Below, in pieces: positions 6,913 to 14,707 of a DNA stretch of 23,333 bases. The position numbers and the translations under genes are program-made. The notes under the pieces were generated by a model. That model was given only the letters and a program-made list of their open reading frames with translations, ran no database searches and was not told where the DNA came from. The DNA lies in assembly GCA_910584595.1 (NCBI GenBank), contig CAJUBQ010000073.1, positions 1-23,333 of the forward strand, given 5' to 3'. The stretch is from an uncultured Eubacterium sp. Lineage in GTDB: Bacteria > Bacillota > Clostridia > Lachnospirales > Lachnospiraceae. Every line of letters starts with the position of its first letter. Within the stretch, counting starts at the first letter, position 1.

Positions 6913-6951
6913 ATTGCACAATTATTGCATCAAATTGCACAATATTTGCAG
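6913..6951. repeat. helically phased ATTGCA repeats
   Basis: ATTGCACAAT (6913), ATTGCATCAA (6924), ATTGCACAAT (6934) and ATTTGCA (6945) recur every 10-11 bp between the end of the metallopeptidase gene and the receptor promoter. Same-face spacing is typical of an operator for an oligomeric DNA-binding protein. No bound regulator can be named. Confidence 0.4.
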
Positions 6952-6956
6952 CTATT

Positions 6957-7709
6957 TTAGCACAACCCTTCTTTCCTTCTTTTCCAGTCTGGCAAAATTT
7001 CCTCTACAAACCGATAAAATGCCTGTGAATGATTCGGATGTATGAAATGTGAAAACTCATGCACTACGACATATTCTATACTTTCCAACGGTTTTTCCAA
7101 AAGCACGCTGTTAAATGTTATTTTCTGCCTTCCGGGAACACAGGAACCCCATCGTGAACTCATTTTTCTGATTTTAATCTCCGGAAAGGCAACTCCCAGT
7201 TTTTCGAAAACCGGATAATACTGTTTGCTGATCTGTCTGCACAAACGGCCTGTCTGGATCTTTTGCCATGTATCATAAAGCTGCTGCTTATATTCTGTAT
7301 TACTGTCATCCGCTGCATACAAATATAAATATCCGTCTTTACAAAATACTGCCTCACCACGTTCATTTCTGGAAAAATCAGTAATATCGCCTTGCTGCAC
7401 CTGCTGCATCCAGTCAGGAACACACCGTATATCAGCTTTGTTGACTTGCAGACAAAGACTGCTGCCTAAATATGGTATTTGTTCTCCGGTAATAAACTGC
7501 TGCTTTATGCTATATTTTGCATTTTGCTGCATTCTGGCCTGCGCCTTTTCGATAAATGAAATCTTAGAACACACAAATTGGTCAATATACTTTTTTGGAA
7601 CGCATGGATTTGCCGAAACAACAACGCTGCCATCCCGTTTTACACGCAAATTAATATTCTTTACATTTTTTCGAATTAATACATATGAAATTTCCTCACC
7701 TGCCGCCAT
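6957..7709 (-). CDS. YgjP-like zinc metallopeptidase
   Basis: A 250-residue protein of the YgjP/DUF45 family (SprT/WLM-like gluzincins). The C-terminal catalytic region carries HEFSH (217-221) with a third ligand His227 (HExxHxxxxxH) and the conserved RWGSC (186-190) preceding it. The family is a predicted cytoplasmic zinc peptidase; in most organisms the substrate is unknown. No signal peptide or membrane segment is visible. AGGAG lies 9 bases upstream of the ATG. A minus-strand promoter (TTGACA, 16 bp, TATATT; 7796-7769) lies upstream, so it is transcribed divergently from the tetR operon. A palindrome CATTGTATACAATG (7738-7751) lies in its 5' UTR. Confidence 0.88.
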   Translation of the reverse strand: MAAGEEISYVLIRKNVKNINLRVKRDGSVVVSANPCVPKKYIDQFVCSKISFIEKAQARMQQNAKYSIKQQFITGEQIPYLGSSLCLQVNKADIRCVPDWMQQVQQGDITDFSRNERGEAVFCKDGYLYLYAADDSNTEYKQQLYDTWQKIQTGRLCRQISKQYYPVFEKLGVAFPEIKIRKMSSRWGSCVPGRQKITFNSVLLEKPLESIEYVVVHEFSHFIHPNHSQAFYRFVEEILPDWKRRKEGLC

Positions 7710-7768
7710 ATTACACCGCTCCTATAAAGGTTTATGCCATTGTATACAATGACTGACCATTTTACTCT

Positions 7769-7796
7769 AATATAGTCTTTTTTTCACAAATGTCAA
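7769..7796 (-). promoter_or_regulatory. metallopeptidase gene promoter
   Basis: On the minus strand TTGACA (7796-7791), 16 bp, TATATT (7774-7769). A GACCAT (7755-7760) faces ATGGTC copies at 7824 and 7838, which may be shared operators for this divergent intergenic region. Confidence 0.6.
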
Positions 7797-7851
7797 CAAT
7801 TTGTATTTTAAAAAAATATAACAATGGTCTTCTCAAAAATGGTCAATTGTG

Positions 7852-7879
7852 TATAATGATAACTGACTGCATCAGTCAG
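7852..7879 (+). promoter_or_regulatory. tetR operon -10 box and candidate TetR operator
   Basis: A TATAAT (7852-7857) is followed five bases later by the perfect inverted repeat CTGACTG-CAT-CAGTCAG (7863-7879), which would cover the transcription start. This is where an autorepressing TetR protein commonly binds. The -35 element is weak. Confidence 0.55.
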
Positions 7880-7893
7880 CTAAGGAGGCCCTT

Positions 7894-8508
7894 ATGAACG
7901 AGAAATTTTTTTTACTGCCCAAAGAACGACAGCAGGCAATCCTGAATGCCGGCTACCATGTGTTCTCACAGAATACATATAAAAAGTCTCCTGTAATTGA
8001 AATTGCCCGATATGCCGGAATCAGCAAATCTTTGCTGTTTTATTATTTCCGGAACAAACGAGAACTGTACTTGTTTTTATGGGAAAACTGTGTTCAAACC
8101 ACAACCAGATATATGACTGCCTTCCATTGTTATGAACAAACAAATCTGTTTGAAATGCTGCAAAGAGGTATGCAGGCAAAAATACACATTATGTATGAAT
8201 ATCCTGATATGGGCAGCTTTGCAGTTAAAGCTTTTTATGAAGAAGACGCATCTGTTGCCCCTGCCATCCACGAAAGCTATGACCGCTACAAAAATGCAGA
8301 CGCAAAAGATGCTCTGGCCAATCTGAACCCTGCGCAATTTAAGGAAGGTATTGACCTCCGTATGATGTATCGTGAAATGTATCTGGCATCCGAAGGATAT
8401 CTGTGGGAAATGCTCCGCAAAACACCATTAGACAAGCAGGGGATCCAGACAATGGAGCACGATTTTACGAATATGATCCGTTTTTGGAAACAGCTGTATC
8501 TCAAATAA
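7894..8508 (+). CDS. TetR/AcrR family transcriptional regulator
   Basis: The 204-residue protein has an N-terminal TetR helix-turn-helix: RQQAILNAGYHVFSQ, then PVIEIARYAGISKSLLFYYF (about 32-51), then NKRELYLFLW. The C-terminal helical domain is the variable ligand-binding and dimerisation part. AAGGAGG precedes the ATG. It leads an operon with an ABC-2 transporter, so it likely represses that exporter together with itself until an inducer binds. The palindrome at 7863-7879 is its likely operator. The inducer is unknown. Confidence 0.92.
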   Translation: MNEKFFLLPKERQQAILNAGYHVFSQNTYKKSPVIEIARYAGISKSLLFYYFRNKRELYLFLWENCVQTTTRYMTAFHCYEQTNLFEMLQRGMQAKIHIMYEYPDMGSFAVKAFYEEDASVAPAIHESYDRYKNADAKDALANLNPAQFKEGIDLRMMYREMYLASEGYLWEMLRKTPLDKQGIQTMEHDFTNMIRFWKQLYLK

Positions 8509-8567
8509 TATTTCGTAAAAACAGCAATACATTCAAAAATCCATGTTATATAAGGAGGCATAACCAT

Positions 8568-9476
8568 TTGATTTCAAATAAGAATATACCAAAAACAGAT
8601 GCCATTAAAATCAACCATCTCACAAAATCCTATGGAAAGTTCCGTGGAATCACTGATATTAGCCTTTCCATACCGCAAGGCTCTTTTTTCGGCTTTATTG
8701 GCCCAAACGGCGCCGGAAAAAGCACGACCATACACACACTTCTGGGACTTCTCCGGGCTGACAGCGGCAGCGCAGAAATCTTAGGAAACAGCATCGACTG
8801 CAAAGATAAACGTCTGCTGTTATCCCAGACAGGCTACCTTCCTGCCGAAGCAGTTTTCTATCCGGGTATGCGTGTCAAAGATATCTTAAAACTTTCAGCC
8901 AATCTGCGCAAAACAGACTGCAGCCGTAATGCTTCAATCCTTTGCGATCGACTTGCCCTTGACACCGAAAAAAAAGTGGAACAGCTTTCTTTTGGAAACC
9001 GTAAAAAATTAGGTATTGTCTGCGCACTGCAAAGCCACCCGCAGCTTTGTATATTAGATGAACCTACAAGCGGCCTGGATCCGTTAATACAACGTGAATT
9101 TTTCACCATATTAAAAGAACAACATGCACAGGGAACGACCATTTTCCTTTCGTCACATATATTATCCGAGATTCAACGATACTGTACCGATGCGGCTATT
9201 ATCCGTGAAGGAAAAATCATCGCCTGCGATAGTGTCGCGGCGCTGTCAAAAACTAACGCTAAACGCGTTCATATCCAGACGCAACGTAATTCTTTGCATA
9301 TGGAAAACTTTTTTCTGGATGGCATCCGCAATCTACAGCAAACCGAACACGGGATTAGTTTTTTATATAGTGGAGAAATCAATGAACTTCTGTCATTTTT
9401 AGCTGCTCACCCGATCCAGGATTTAACCATTGCCGAACCTGATCTGGAAGAAATTTTTATGCACTACTACCAATAA
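8568..9476 (+). CDS. ABC transporter ATP-binding protein (ABC-2 type)
   Basis: A 302-residue nucleotide-binding subunit. It shows Walker A GPNGAGKST (about 45-53), signature LSFGN (about 140-144, Phe replacing Ser/Gly in the LSGGQ loop position), Walker B LCILDE (about 160-165) followed by PTSGLDP, and the H-loop SSHILSE. The C-terminal 80 residues match the extension of drug- and bacteriocin-export ATPases. I chose the TTG start at 8568, since AAGGAGG lies 11 bases upstream and an upstream extension would overlap tetR. It follows tetR by about 60 bp and precedes the permease by 24 bp, so the three form one operon. Substrate unknown. Confidence 0.93.
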   Translation: MISNKNIPKTDAIKINHLTKSYGKFRGITDISLSIPQGSFFGFIGPNGAGKSTTIHTLLGLLRADSGSAEILGNSIDCKDKRLLLSQTGYLPAEAVFYPGMRVKDILKLSANLRKTDCSRNASILCDRLALDTEKKVEQLSFGNRKKLGIVCALQSHPQLCILDEPTSGLDPLIQREFFTILKEQHAQGTTIFLSSHILSEIQRYCTDAAIIREGKIIACDSVAALSKTNAKRVHIQTQRNSLHMENFFLDGIRNLQQTEHGISFLYSGEINELLSFLAAHPIQDLTIAEPDLEEIFMHYYQ

Positions 9477-9500
9477 CAACGACAAATGGAGGCGTTTCAT

Positions 9501-10286
9501 ATGACAATCATAAAACATGAGCTGCATCAGGGCAAAATGTCTTTTTTCATCTGGACAACAGCCATCAGTTTTTTGCTGGCTGTCTGCATTTTTCTGTTTC
9601 CTGAGATGAAAGGAGAAATGGATGGAATGAACGATATTTTTTCTTCTATGGGAAGTTTTACCGAAGCTTTCGGTATGGACAAAATCAGCTTTGGTTCATT
9701 TATTGGCTTCTACGCAATAGAATGCGGCAATATTTTAGGGCTGGGCGGAGCTTTTTTTGCATCTTTCTGCGCTGTAACCATACTTTCAAAAGAAGAAAAA
9801 GATCATACTGCAGAATTTCTGCTGACACATCCGGTAAAACGTATCTACATCGTAACCGGCAAGCTGATTGCCGTACTTTTACAAATTATAATGCTCAATC
9901 TGATCGTATCCGCGCTCACTGTCGTTTCCACTGCACTTATTGGAGAAGCCATCCCATGGAAAGAACTTACCTTGCTGCATCTGGCTTACTTTCTATTGCA
10001 ACTGGAGCTGGCCGGCCTATGCTTCGGGATTTCTGCGTTTCTACGCAAAGGCAGTATTGGAATCGGACTTGGAATTGCCGTTTTCATGTATTTTCTGAGC
10101 CTGATCGCAAATATTTCAGAGCAGGCAGAATTTTTAACATACCTGACTCCTTTTGGATATGCGCAAGGCGCAGATATTGTAACAAACCTCTCTATCGATA
10201 CGGCTCTTGTGCTGATTGGGATGCTTTGTTGCGGCCTCTTTACAGCAGTTGGCTGCATAAAATACTGTCAAAAGGATATTTTTTAA
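9501..10286 (+). CDS. ABC-2 type transporter permease
   Basis: A 261-residue integral membrane protein with about six hydrophobic segments: near the N-terminus (FFIWTTAISFLLAVCIFLF), a central pair, LIAVLLQIIMLNLIVSALTV, the IGIGLGIAVFMYFLSLIA segment, and ALVLIGMLCCGLFTAVG at the end. The cytoplasmic loop SKEEKDHTAEFLLTHPVKR is typical of ABC-2 permeases. I chose the ATG at 9501 because GGAGG sits 8 bases upstream; an ATG at 9486 overlaps that site. It pairs with the upstream ATPase; TetR control suggests an exporter of a toxic compound. Confidence 0.9.
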   Translation: MTIIKHELHQGKMSFFIWTTAISFLLAVCIFLFPEMKGEMDGMNDIFSSMGSFTEAFGMDKISFGSFIGFYAIECGNILGLGGAFFASFCAVTILSKEEKDHTAEFLLTHPVKRIYIVTGKLIAVLLQIIMLNLIVSALTVVSTALIGEAIPWKELTLLHLAYFLLQLELAGLCFGISAFLRKGSIGIGLGIAVFMYFLSLIANISEQAEFLTYLTPFGYAQGADIVTNLSIDTALVLIGMLCCGLFTAVGCIKYCQKDIF

Positions 10287-10324
10287 ATATTCTGTATATT
10301 TTACTAGGAAATTTTACCATTTTA

Positions 10325-10333
10325 TGCTACAAT
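10325..10333 (+). promoter_or_regulatory. hpf extended -10 promoter
   Basis: TGCTACAAT is an extended -10 (TGn plus TACAAT). No good -35 is visible. It lies about 50 bp upstream of hpf and gives it a promoter independent of the ABC operon. Confidence 0.5.
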
Positions 10334-10382
10334 TAGTACAAAGTTATTCGTAACTTTAGTAAATGAATGGAGGGGTGATTAT

Positions 10383-10913
10383 ATGCGCATAACAATCAGC
10401 GGCAAAAATCTTGACATCACAGAGGGTCTGCGCTCTGCAGTAGAGGAAAAACTATCCCGGCTGGAGAAATATTTTACACCTGACACAATCGTGAATGTTA
10501 CACTCAGTGTTACCAAAAAACGCTATCAGAAAATGGAAGTCACGATCCCAATTAAAGGACATATCATCCGGGCAGAGCAAGAAAGCAATGATATGTATGT
10601 AACGATCGATCTGGTTGAAGAAATTATTGAAGCACAGCTGAAAAAATATCGTCAAAAACTAATCAGCCAGCAACAGGGCAGCGGAAGCTTTAAACAGGAA
10701 TTTTTAGATTCTGAAGAAACAGAGGAAGAAGAAGTAAAAATTATCCGCTCTAAAAAATTTGGAATGAAGCCAATGTTTCCTGAGGATGCATGTGTAGAGA
10801 TGGAATTATTAGGACATACTTTCTTCGTATTCCGTAACGCTGAGACAGATGAAGTGAACGTAGTATACAAAAGAAAAGATGGAAATTACGGATTAATCGA
10901 AGCAGAAAATTAG
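10383..10913 (+). CDS. hpf: ribosome hibernation promotion factor, long form
   Basis: A 176-residue long HPF. The N-terminal S30AE domain (about 1-95, MRITISGKNLDITEGLRSAVEEKLSR at its start) binds the decoding site of the 30S subunit. After an acidic linker (about 108-118) comes the C-terminal dimerisation domain (about 120-176, RSKKFGMKPM, VEMELLGHTFFVFRN), which joins two 70S ribosomes into inactive 100S dimers. GGAGG lies upstream of the ATG. In many Firmicutes hpf sits directly before secA; here it stands alone on the plus strand. Assignment is firm. Confidence 0.96.
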   Translation: MRITISGKNLDITEGLRSAVEEKLSRLEKYFTPDTIVNVTLSVTKKRYQKMEVTIPIKGHIIRAEQESNDMYVTIDLVEEIIEAQLKKYRQKLISQQQGSGSFKQEFLDSEETEEEEVKIIRSKKFGMKPMFPEDACVEMELLGHTFFVFRNAETDEVNVVYKRKDGNYGLIEAEN

Positions 10914-10944
10914 TATTCAAACAGTTCACAGGTACAGCTTACTT

Positions 10945-11069
10945 AAAATAACGCATAGTCATGCGCAGGATATTTTTTGAAGAACACATGGCAAAGCTAA
11001 CATCCGGTACAATGAGGATCTTTGCCGTCTGTTATTGAAAAATATCCAAGCATAACTGTGCGTTATTTT
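10945..11069. repeat. 125-bp long palindrome downstream of hpf
   Basis: The arm 10945-10977 pairs with 11038-11069 nearly end to end: AAAATAACGCA with TGCGTTATTTT and GGATATTTTT with AAAAATATCC. The interior adds GGCAAAG/CTTTGCC. It can act as the hpf terminator (TTTT on the right arm), but it is far longer than a normal terminator and may be a small non-autonomous insertion. The rest of 10914-11263 holds no gene; 11100-11215 has TTTTCTG and CGACGC repeats. Confidence 0.6.
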
Positions 11070-11159
11070 GTATCCGGCGCAATATTTCATTCTGCATCTC
11101 CTTCTGTGCTGATTTCGTTGTCATAAAAAGTCATTTTCTGTTATTTTTTGCCGAATAAT

Positions 11160-11204
11160 GACATTTTCTGTACAATACGACGCGAAAATCCTGCAAACCG
11201 ACGC
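11160..11204. promoter_or_regulatory. imperfect direct repeats upstream of the TPR-like gene
   Basis: The CGACGC of TTCTGTACAATACGACGC recurs in TCCTGCAAACCGACGC, with start points about 21 bp apart, two turns of the helix. An earlier TTTTCTG also occurs near 11132. Same-face direct repeats like these suit a dimeric activator, for instance a LytTR-type protein, but no regulator gene is adjacent. Confidence 0.25.
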
Positions 11205-11263
11205 TTTTAGAATCCATACAAATATACTACAATAACATTAAGAAGCGCCAAGAAAGGAGACAC

Positions 11264-11737
11264 ATGCAACACCTTTATTTTCTAATTTCAGCAGATAAAA
11301 AGCTGAATATAAAAACCTTAAATAACGTAGCAGTAGAATACTTTACTTTAGGTATGCAAAACGTATCTTATCAAATTTGGGATGAACTATATCACGAAAT
11401 CCAGTGCAGCGCAGACAACTATGAAGAATTTCTTCCAATTATCAGCTGCAATATGGGAAACATGCTCCGCCAGACCGGATATTACAAAGAAGCATACCAC
11501 GTCTTAACGCAGGGAGTCAAAAGATGCTTTGGCACAGGTTCCATTTACGCCTTACCGGAACTGCTAACACAGCTGTCTATTCTTAGAATGAAATTTGGAA
11601 ATAAACAAGAAGCAAATTCCATGTATTCTTTAGGCAGACATATCTTCCGCTGGAGCAGGCAAATCGATATGAAACAATCGATAGAAGAAATCATGGAACA
11701 GGATTTTTTGCTATATTGCGAAGAGACAAATTCATAA
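11264..11737 (+). CDS. orphan TPR-like protein
   Basis: A 157-residue all-helical protein with no signal peptide or membrane segment. Residues about 66-97 (IISCNMGNMLRQTGYYKEAYHVLTQGVKR when read with its neighbours) and about 100-135 (LPELLTQLSILRMKFGNKQEANSMYSLG) resemble consecutive TPR units. The pattern is like the C-terminal TPR domain of RRNPP/XRE-type quorum-sensing regulators, but the N-terminal helix-turn-helix is absent. AAAGGAG lies 6 bases upstream of the ATG. It could be a truncated regulator, an antagonist that binds a partner, or a standalone peptide-binding adaptor. Family assignment is tentative. Confidence 0.5.
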   Translation: MQHLYFLISADKKLNIKTLNNVAVEYFTLGMQNVSYQIWDELYHEIQCSADNYEEFLPIISCNMGNMLRQTGYYKEAYHVLTQGVKRCFGTGSIYALPELLTQLSILRMKFGNKQEANSMYSLGRHIFRWSRQIDMKQSIEEIMEQDFLLYCEETNS

Positions 11738-11771
11738 GAACAAGGATCTATTGGCACTTCCTATGCAGCAA

Positions 11772-11821
11772 AAGCAGTTCGTTATTGTTAACTCCATCTT
11801 GTTAAACAGTAACGTCTGCTT
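11772..11821. other. hairpin downstream of the TPR-like gene
   Basis: AAGCAGTTCGTTATTGTTAAC pairs imperfectly with GTTAAACAGTAACGTCTGCTT across an 8-base loop when read in short segments. No T-run follows directly, so it is not a clean terminator. It may stabilise the 3' end of the mRNA or be part of a small RNA in the 11738-11963 gap. Confidence 0.4.
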
Positions 11822-11963
11822 GTGGCAGAACAGCTTATCTGAACAGTTCCTGACTGCTGCTCATTTATTTTTTATTATAATATTGATGTTTTTATTGTCA
11901 TGACCGAATAAATAGTTTACTATAATACAAACAGAATTCATATCAAAAAGAAAGGAAATTATT

Positions 11964-13016
11964 ATGAAAATTGTCGTTTTAGCTGGCGGGCTGAGTACGG
12001 AACGGGATGTATCTCTTGCAACCGGCAGTATGGTAAGCGCAGCGCTTAGACGTAAAGGCCACAAGGCGCTGCTGCTGGACGTATATATGGGCTATGGAAA
12101 AGCCGGTGATGATTTGACAAACATTTTTGAAGCAGCTTCAAAGTCTGCCGTACAAATATCCGGTGTCCCGGAAACGGCTCCTGATCTCGCGAAAGTAAAA
12201 GCTATGCGGGAAGACCAGTCCGATTGCTTTTTCGGTCCAAATGTCATCACCTTATGTCAGATGGCAGACATAGTATTTTTAGCCCTACACGGAGAAAACG
12301 GAGAAGACGGCAGAATTCAGGCAGCTTTTGATCTGTTTGGCATCCGCTATACCGGCAGCAATTATTTAAGCAGCGCCATCGCAATGAACAAAAGACTGAG
12401 CAAACATTTTTTTGCAGAGCACAACATTCCGACTCCACAAGGCATCTCCATGAAAAAAACGGAACGCATCAAAAATTTTAGTGAAACCAAATTATCACTG
12501 CCATGCATCGTAAAACCATGCTGCGGCGGTTCCAGTGTCGGTATTTCCATCATACATACCCCGCAGGAATACGAAGCAGCGCTCAACGAAGCGTTCTGTC
12601 TGGAAGATGAAGTTATTCTGGAAGAATACATCAAAGGCCGTGAATTCTCTGTCGCTGTGATCTTATCAAAGGCGCTTCCAGTCATTGAAATAGCTCCACT
12701 GGAAGGTTTTTATGATTATAAAAACAAATACAAGGCAGGAAGCACGATTGAAACATGTCCGGCAAATCTTCCTTCTGACATTGCCGAACAGATACAGCAT
12801 TACGCTGTCGCAGCAGCAAAAGCGCTTGGACTGGACACTTATTGCCGCGTGGATTTCATGCTAAGTGAACAGGGACAAATTTTTTGTCTGGAAGCAAATA
12901 CACTGCCAGGGATGACGCCAACCAGTCTTTTACCGCAAGAAGCGCGTGCTATTGGCATCGAATTTGAAGATCTCTGCGAGCGGCTTATACAGATTTCTTT
13001 ACAAAACTATCAGTAA
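11964..13016 (+). CDS. ddl: D-alanine--D-alanine ligase
   Basis: The 350-residue ATP-grasp enzyme joins two D-alanines in the cytoplasm to make the dipeptide used by MurF. The N-terminus MKIVVLAGGLSTERDVSLATG and LALHGENGEDG (about 96-106) are typical Ddl nucleotide/substrate regions. The lid segment FYDYKNKY has the Tyr expected for D-Ala rather than D-lactate selectivity. The Mg-binding end CRVDFM, CLEANTLPGMTPTSLLP is intact. AAAGGAAA precedes the ATG; a TATAAT at 11921-11926 is a likely -10. murF follows by 14 bp, so ddl-murF is an operon that makes and attaches the terminal dipeptide. A vancomycin-type D-Lac ligase is unlikely. Confidence 0.95.
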   Translation: MKIVVLAGGLSTERDVSLATGSMVSAALRRKGHKALLLDVYMGYGKAGDDLTNIFEAASKSAVQISGVPETAPDLAKVKAMREDQSDCFFGPNVITLCQMADIVFLALHGENGEDGRIQAAFDLFGIRYTGSNYLSSAIAMNKRLSKHFFAEHNIPTPQGISMKKTERIKNFSETKLSLPCIVKPCCGGSSVGISIIHTPQEYEAALNEAFCLEDEVILEEYIKGREFSVAVILSKALPVIEIAPLEGFYDYKNKYKAGSTIETCPANLPSDIAEQIQHYAVAAAKALGLDTYCRVDFMLSEQGQIFCLEANTLPGMTPTSLLPQEARAIGIEFEDLCERLIQISLQNYQ

Positions 13017-13030
13017 GGGGTACACAGCAA

Positions 13031-14425
13031 ATGAAAGATATGACATTAGACGCAATGGCAAAAGCCTGCCACGGACAATTAATCGGAGCAAATACTCTTC
13101 AGTTTTTAAATGCGCAAGGTATCGTTATCGACAGCCGCATGGTGCAGGAAGATTATGTATTCGTCGCAATCAAGGGCGAACGCACAGATGGTCATGAATA
13201 TATTGAACAGGTCTATGCAGATGGAGCGCTGGCCGTTGTATCCGAACAACCGTTAACGATTACGAAACCATATATTCTGGTAAATTCCACCAGACAGGCA
13301 TTAATGGATCTTGCCGCGTTTTATTTAAGCAGACTGGATCTGAAAGTGATCGGCATCAGTGGAAGCGTCGGCAAAACAAGCACAAAGGAAATTATTGCCT
13401 CGGTATTGTCTCAAAAATACAAAGTGCATAAAACAGAAGGTAATTTTAACAATGAAATTGGTCTTCCACTAACGATTTTTAAAATTCGCGAAGAACATCA
13501 GGTTGCCGTTTTAGAAATGGGCATTTCTGATTTTGGAGAAATGCATCGGCTGGCGTCTGCAGCGCGTCCGGATATTGCCGTACTTACGAACATCGGCCTT
13601 TCTCATTTAAAAACGCTTGGCTCCAGAGAAGGGATATTAAAAGCAAAGACGGAAATGTTCGATCATCTTCGCGATCATGCTGCCGTAATATTAAACGGAG
13701 ATGACGACCTGCTAAGTACGCTGGAACAAGTGCAGGGAAGGCTTCCGATATTTTATGGCATCAATACTAAAAAACCACAAACCGCCGTATATGGCAGCAA
13801 ATCCATTTATGCAACTGATATTATCAATCTGGGCCTAAAAGGAATACAGCTTAAGATTCACATTGCAGATGAATGCTTTATCGCAAGAATTCCGATACCA
13901 GGCACACACAATGTCTACAATGCATTGGCCGCAACAGCTGTCGGCAAACAGCTTGGCCTTACGAACGAAGAAATCAGAGCAGGCATTGAGACAGCGCGTA
14001 CGATTGATGGACGGACAAATTTGATTGAAACAGGAATGTTGACTGTCATTGATGATTGCTATAACGCAAATCCGCTTTCTATGAAAGCCTCTATTGATGT
14101 GCTTGCTACCGCACTTGGGCGAACGGTTGCCGTTCTGGGCGACATGGGCGACCTTGGGGAAAACGAACGGGAACTTCATTATGAAGTCGGAATCCATCTT
14201 GCAGAAAAAGGGATTGATATTTTATTTTGCGCAGGCACACTCGTATACGAACTTTCACGGGCGGTACAGGAACACAATCCAAGCTGCGAGGTGCATACAT
14301 TCGCAACGCGAGACGAAATGTTAAAAGAACTGCTTCCTTTTCTACGGCAAGGCGATTCCGTACTCGTAAAAGCATCTCATTTTATGGAATTTTCTGAGGT
14401 TGTTGAAGAAATAATTACAATGTAA
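13031..14425 (+). CDS. murF: UDP-N-acetylmuramoyl-tripeptide--D-alanyl-D-alanine ligase
   Basis: MurF adds the D-Ala-D-Ala dipeptide made by Ddl to the UDP-MurNAc-tripeptide. In 464 residues it shows the N-terminal substrate domain (DSRMVQEDYVFVAIKGERTDGH), the ATP-binding GSVGKTST (111-118), NFNNEIGLPLTI, the central H and N residues of the Mur ligases, and DDCYNANPLSMKAS with the C-terminal domain. GGGG lies about 9 bases upstream of the ATG. It follows ddl by 14 bp. It ends before a large palindrome that serves as terminator. Confidence 0.96.
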   Translation: MKDMTLDAMAKACHGQLIGANTLQFLNAQGIVIDSRMVQEDYVFVAIKGERTDGHEYIEQVYADGALAVVSEQPLTITKPYILVNSTRQALMDLAAFYLSRLDLKVIGISGSVGKTSTKEIIASVLSQKYKVHKTEGNFNNEIGLPLTIFKIREEHQVAVLEMGISDFGEMHRLASAARPDIAVLTNIGLSHLKTLGSREGILKAKTEMFDHLRDHAAVILNGDDDLLSTLEQVQGRLPIFYGINTKKPQTAVYGSKSIYATDIINLGLKGIQLKIHIADECFIARIPIPGTHNVYNALAATAVGKQLGLTNEEIRAGIETARTIDGRTNLIETGMLTVIDDCYNANPLSMKASIDVLATALGRTVAVLGDMGDLGENERELHYEVGIHLAEKGIDILFCAGTLVYELSRAVQEHNPSCEVHTFATRDEMLKELLPFLRQGDSVLVKASHFMEFSEVVEEIITM

Positions 14426-14441
14426 TGCCTAATGGCCGCCA

Positions 14442-14681
14442 GCATTAAAAAGAGACAGCCATTTGAATATTGTTTTTATTATCACTAGAGCGTGTTTGAA
14501 AAATGCTTTCTGTGAGATGTGCTTCACAGTTTGTGGAGAATTTATCCCAAATTTAGGAGTCATAGTGGGCTATGTTGACTAAATTTGGGATGAATTCTCC
14601 GCAAAGTGGGGAGCGTAGATCGCGGGAATGATTTTTCAAACACGCTCTAGCAATATTCCATCGTCTGTCCCTTTTTAATGC
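14442..14681. terminator. bidirectional murF/plsC terminator split by an inserted element
   Basis: Arm 14442-14472 (GCATTAAAAAGAGACAG at its start) is a near-perfect inverted copy of 14651-14681 (CTGTCCCTTTTTAATGC at its end). Without the 166-bp element in between, the two would form a 31-bp stem with a short loop and a CTTTTTAATGC run in each direction, suiting the convergent murF and plsC. The element sits in the loop and is itself a palindrome, so the structure probably still folds. Confidence 0.65.
14485..14650. mobile_element. 166-bp MITE-like palindromic element
   Basis: The ends are perfect 20-bp inverted repeats: CTAGAGCGTGTTTGAAAAAT at 14485-14504 and its complement at 14631-14650. 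A TA lies just inside each end, compatible with a TA target-site duplication as in IS630/Tc1-mariner elements. The interior is also palindromic (GAGAATTTATCCCAAATTTAG opposite CTAAATTTGGGATGAATTCTC). There is no transposase; mobilisation would need a transposase from elsewhere. Family not established from this window. Confidence 0.75.
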
Positions 14682-14707
14682 AGATAGCTCTTATTTTATG
14701 CTGCGCC

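Noticed and set aside
11964..13016. Van-type D-Ala-D-Lac ligase
   Set aside because: The lid segment carries the Tyr expected for D-Ala selectivity, and the gene sits with murF rather than with vanH or vanX.
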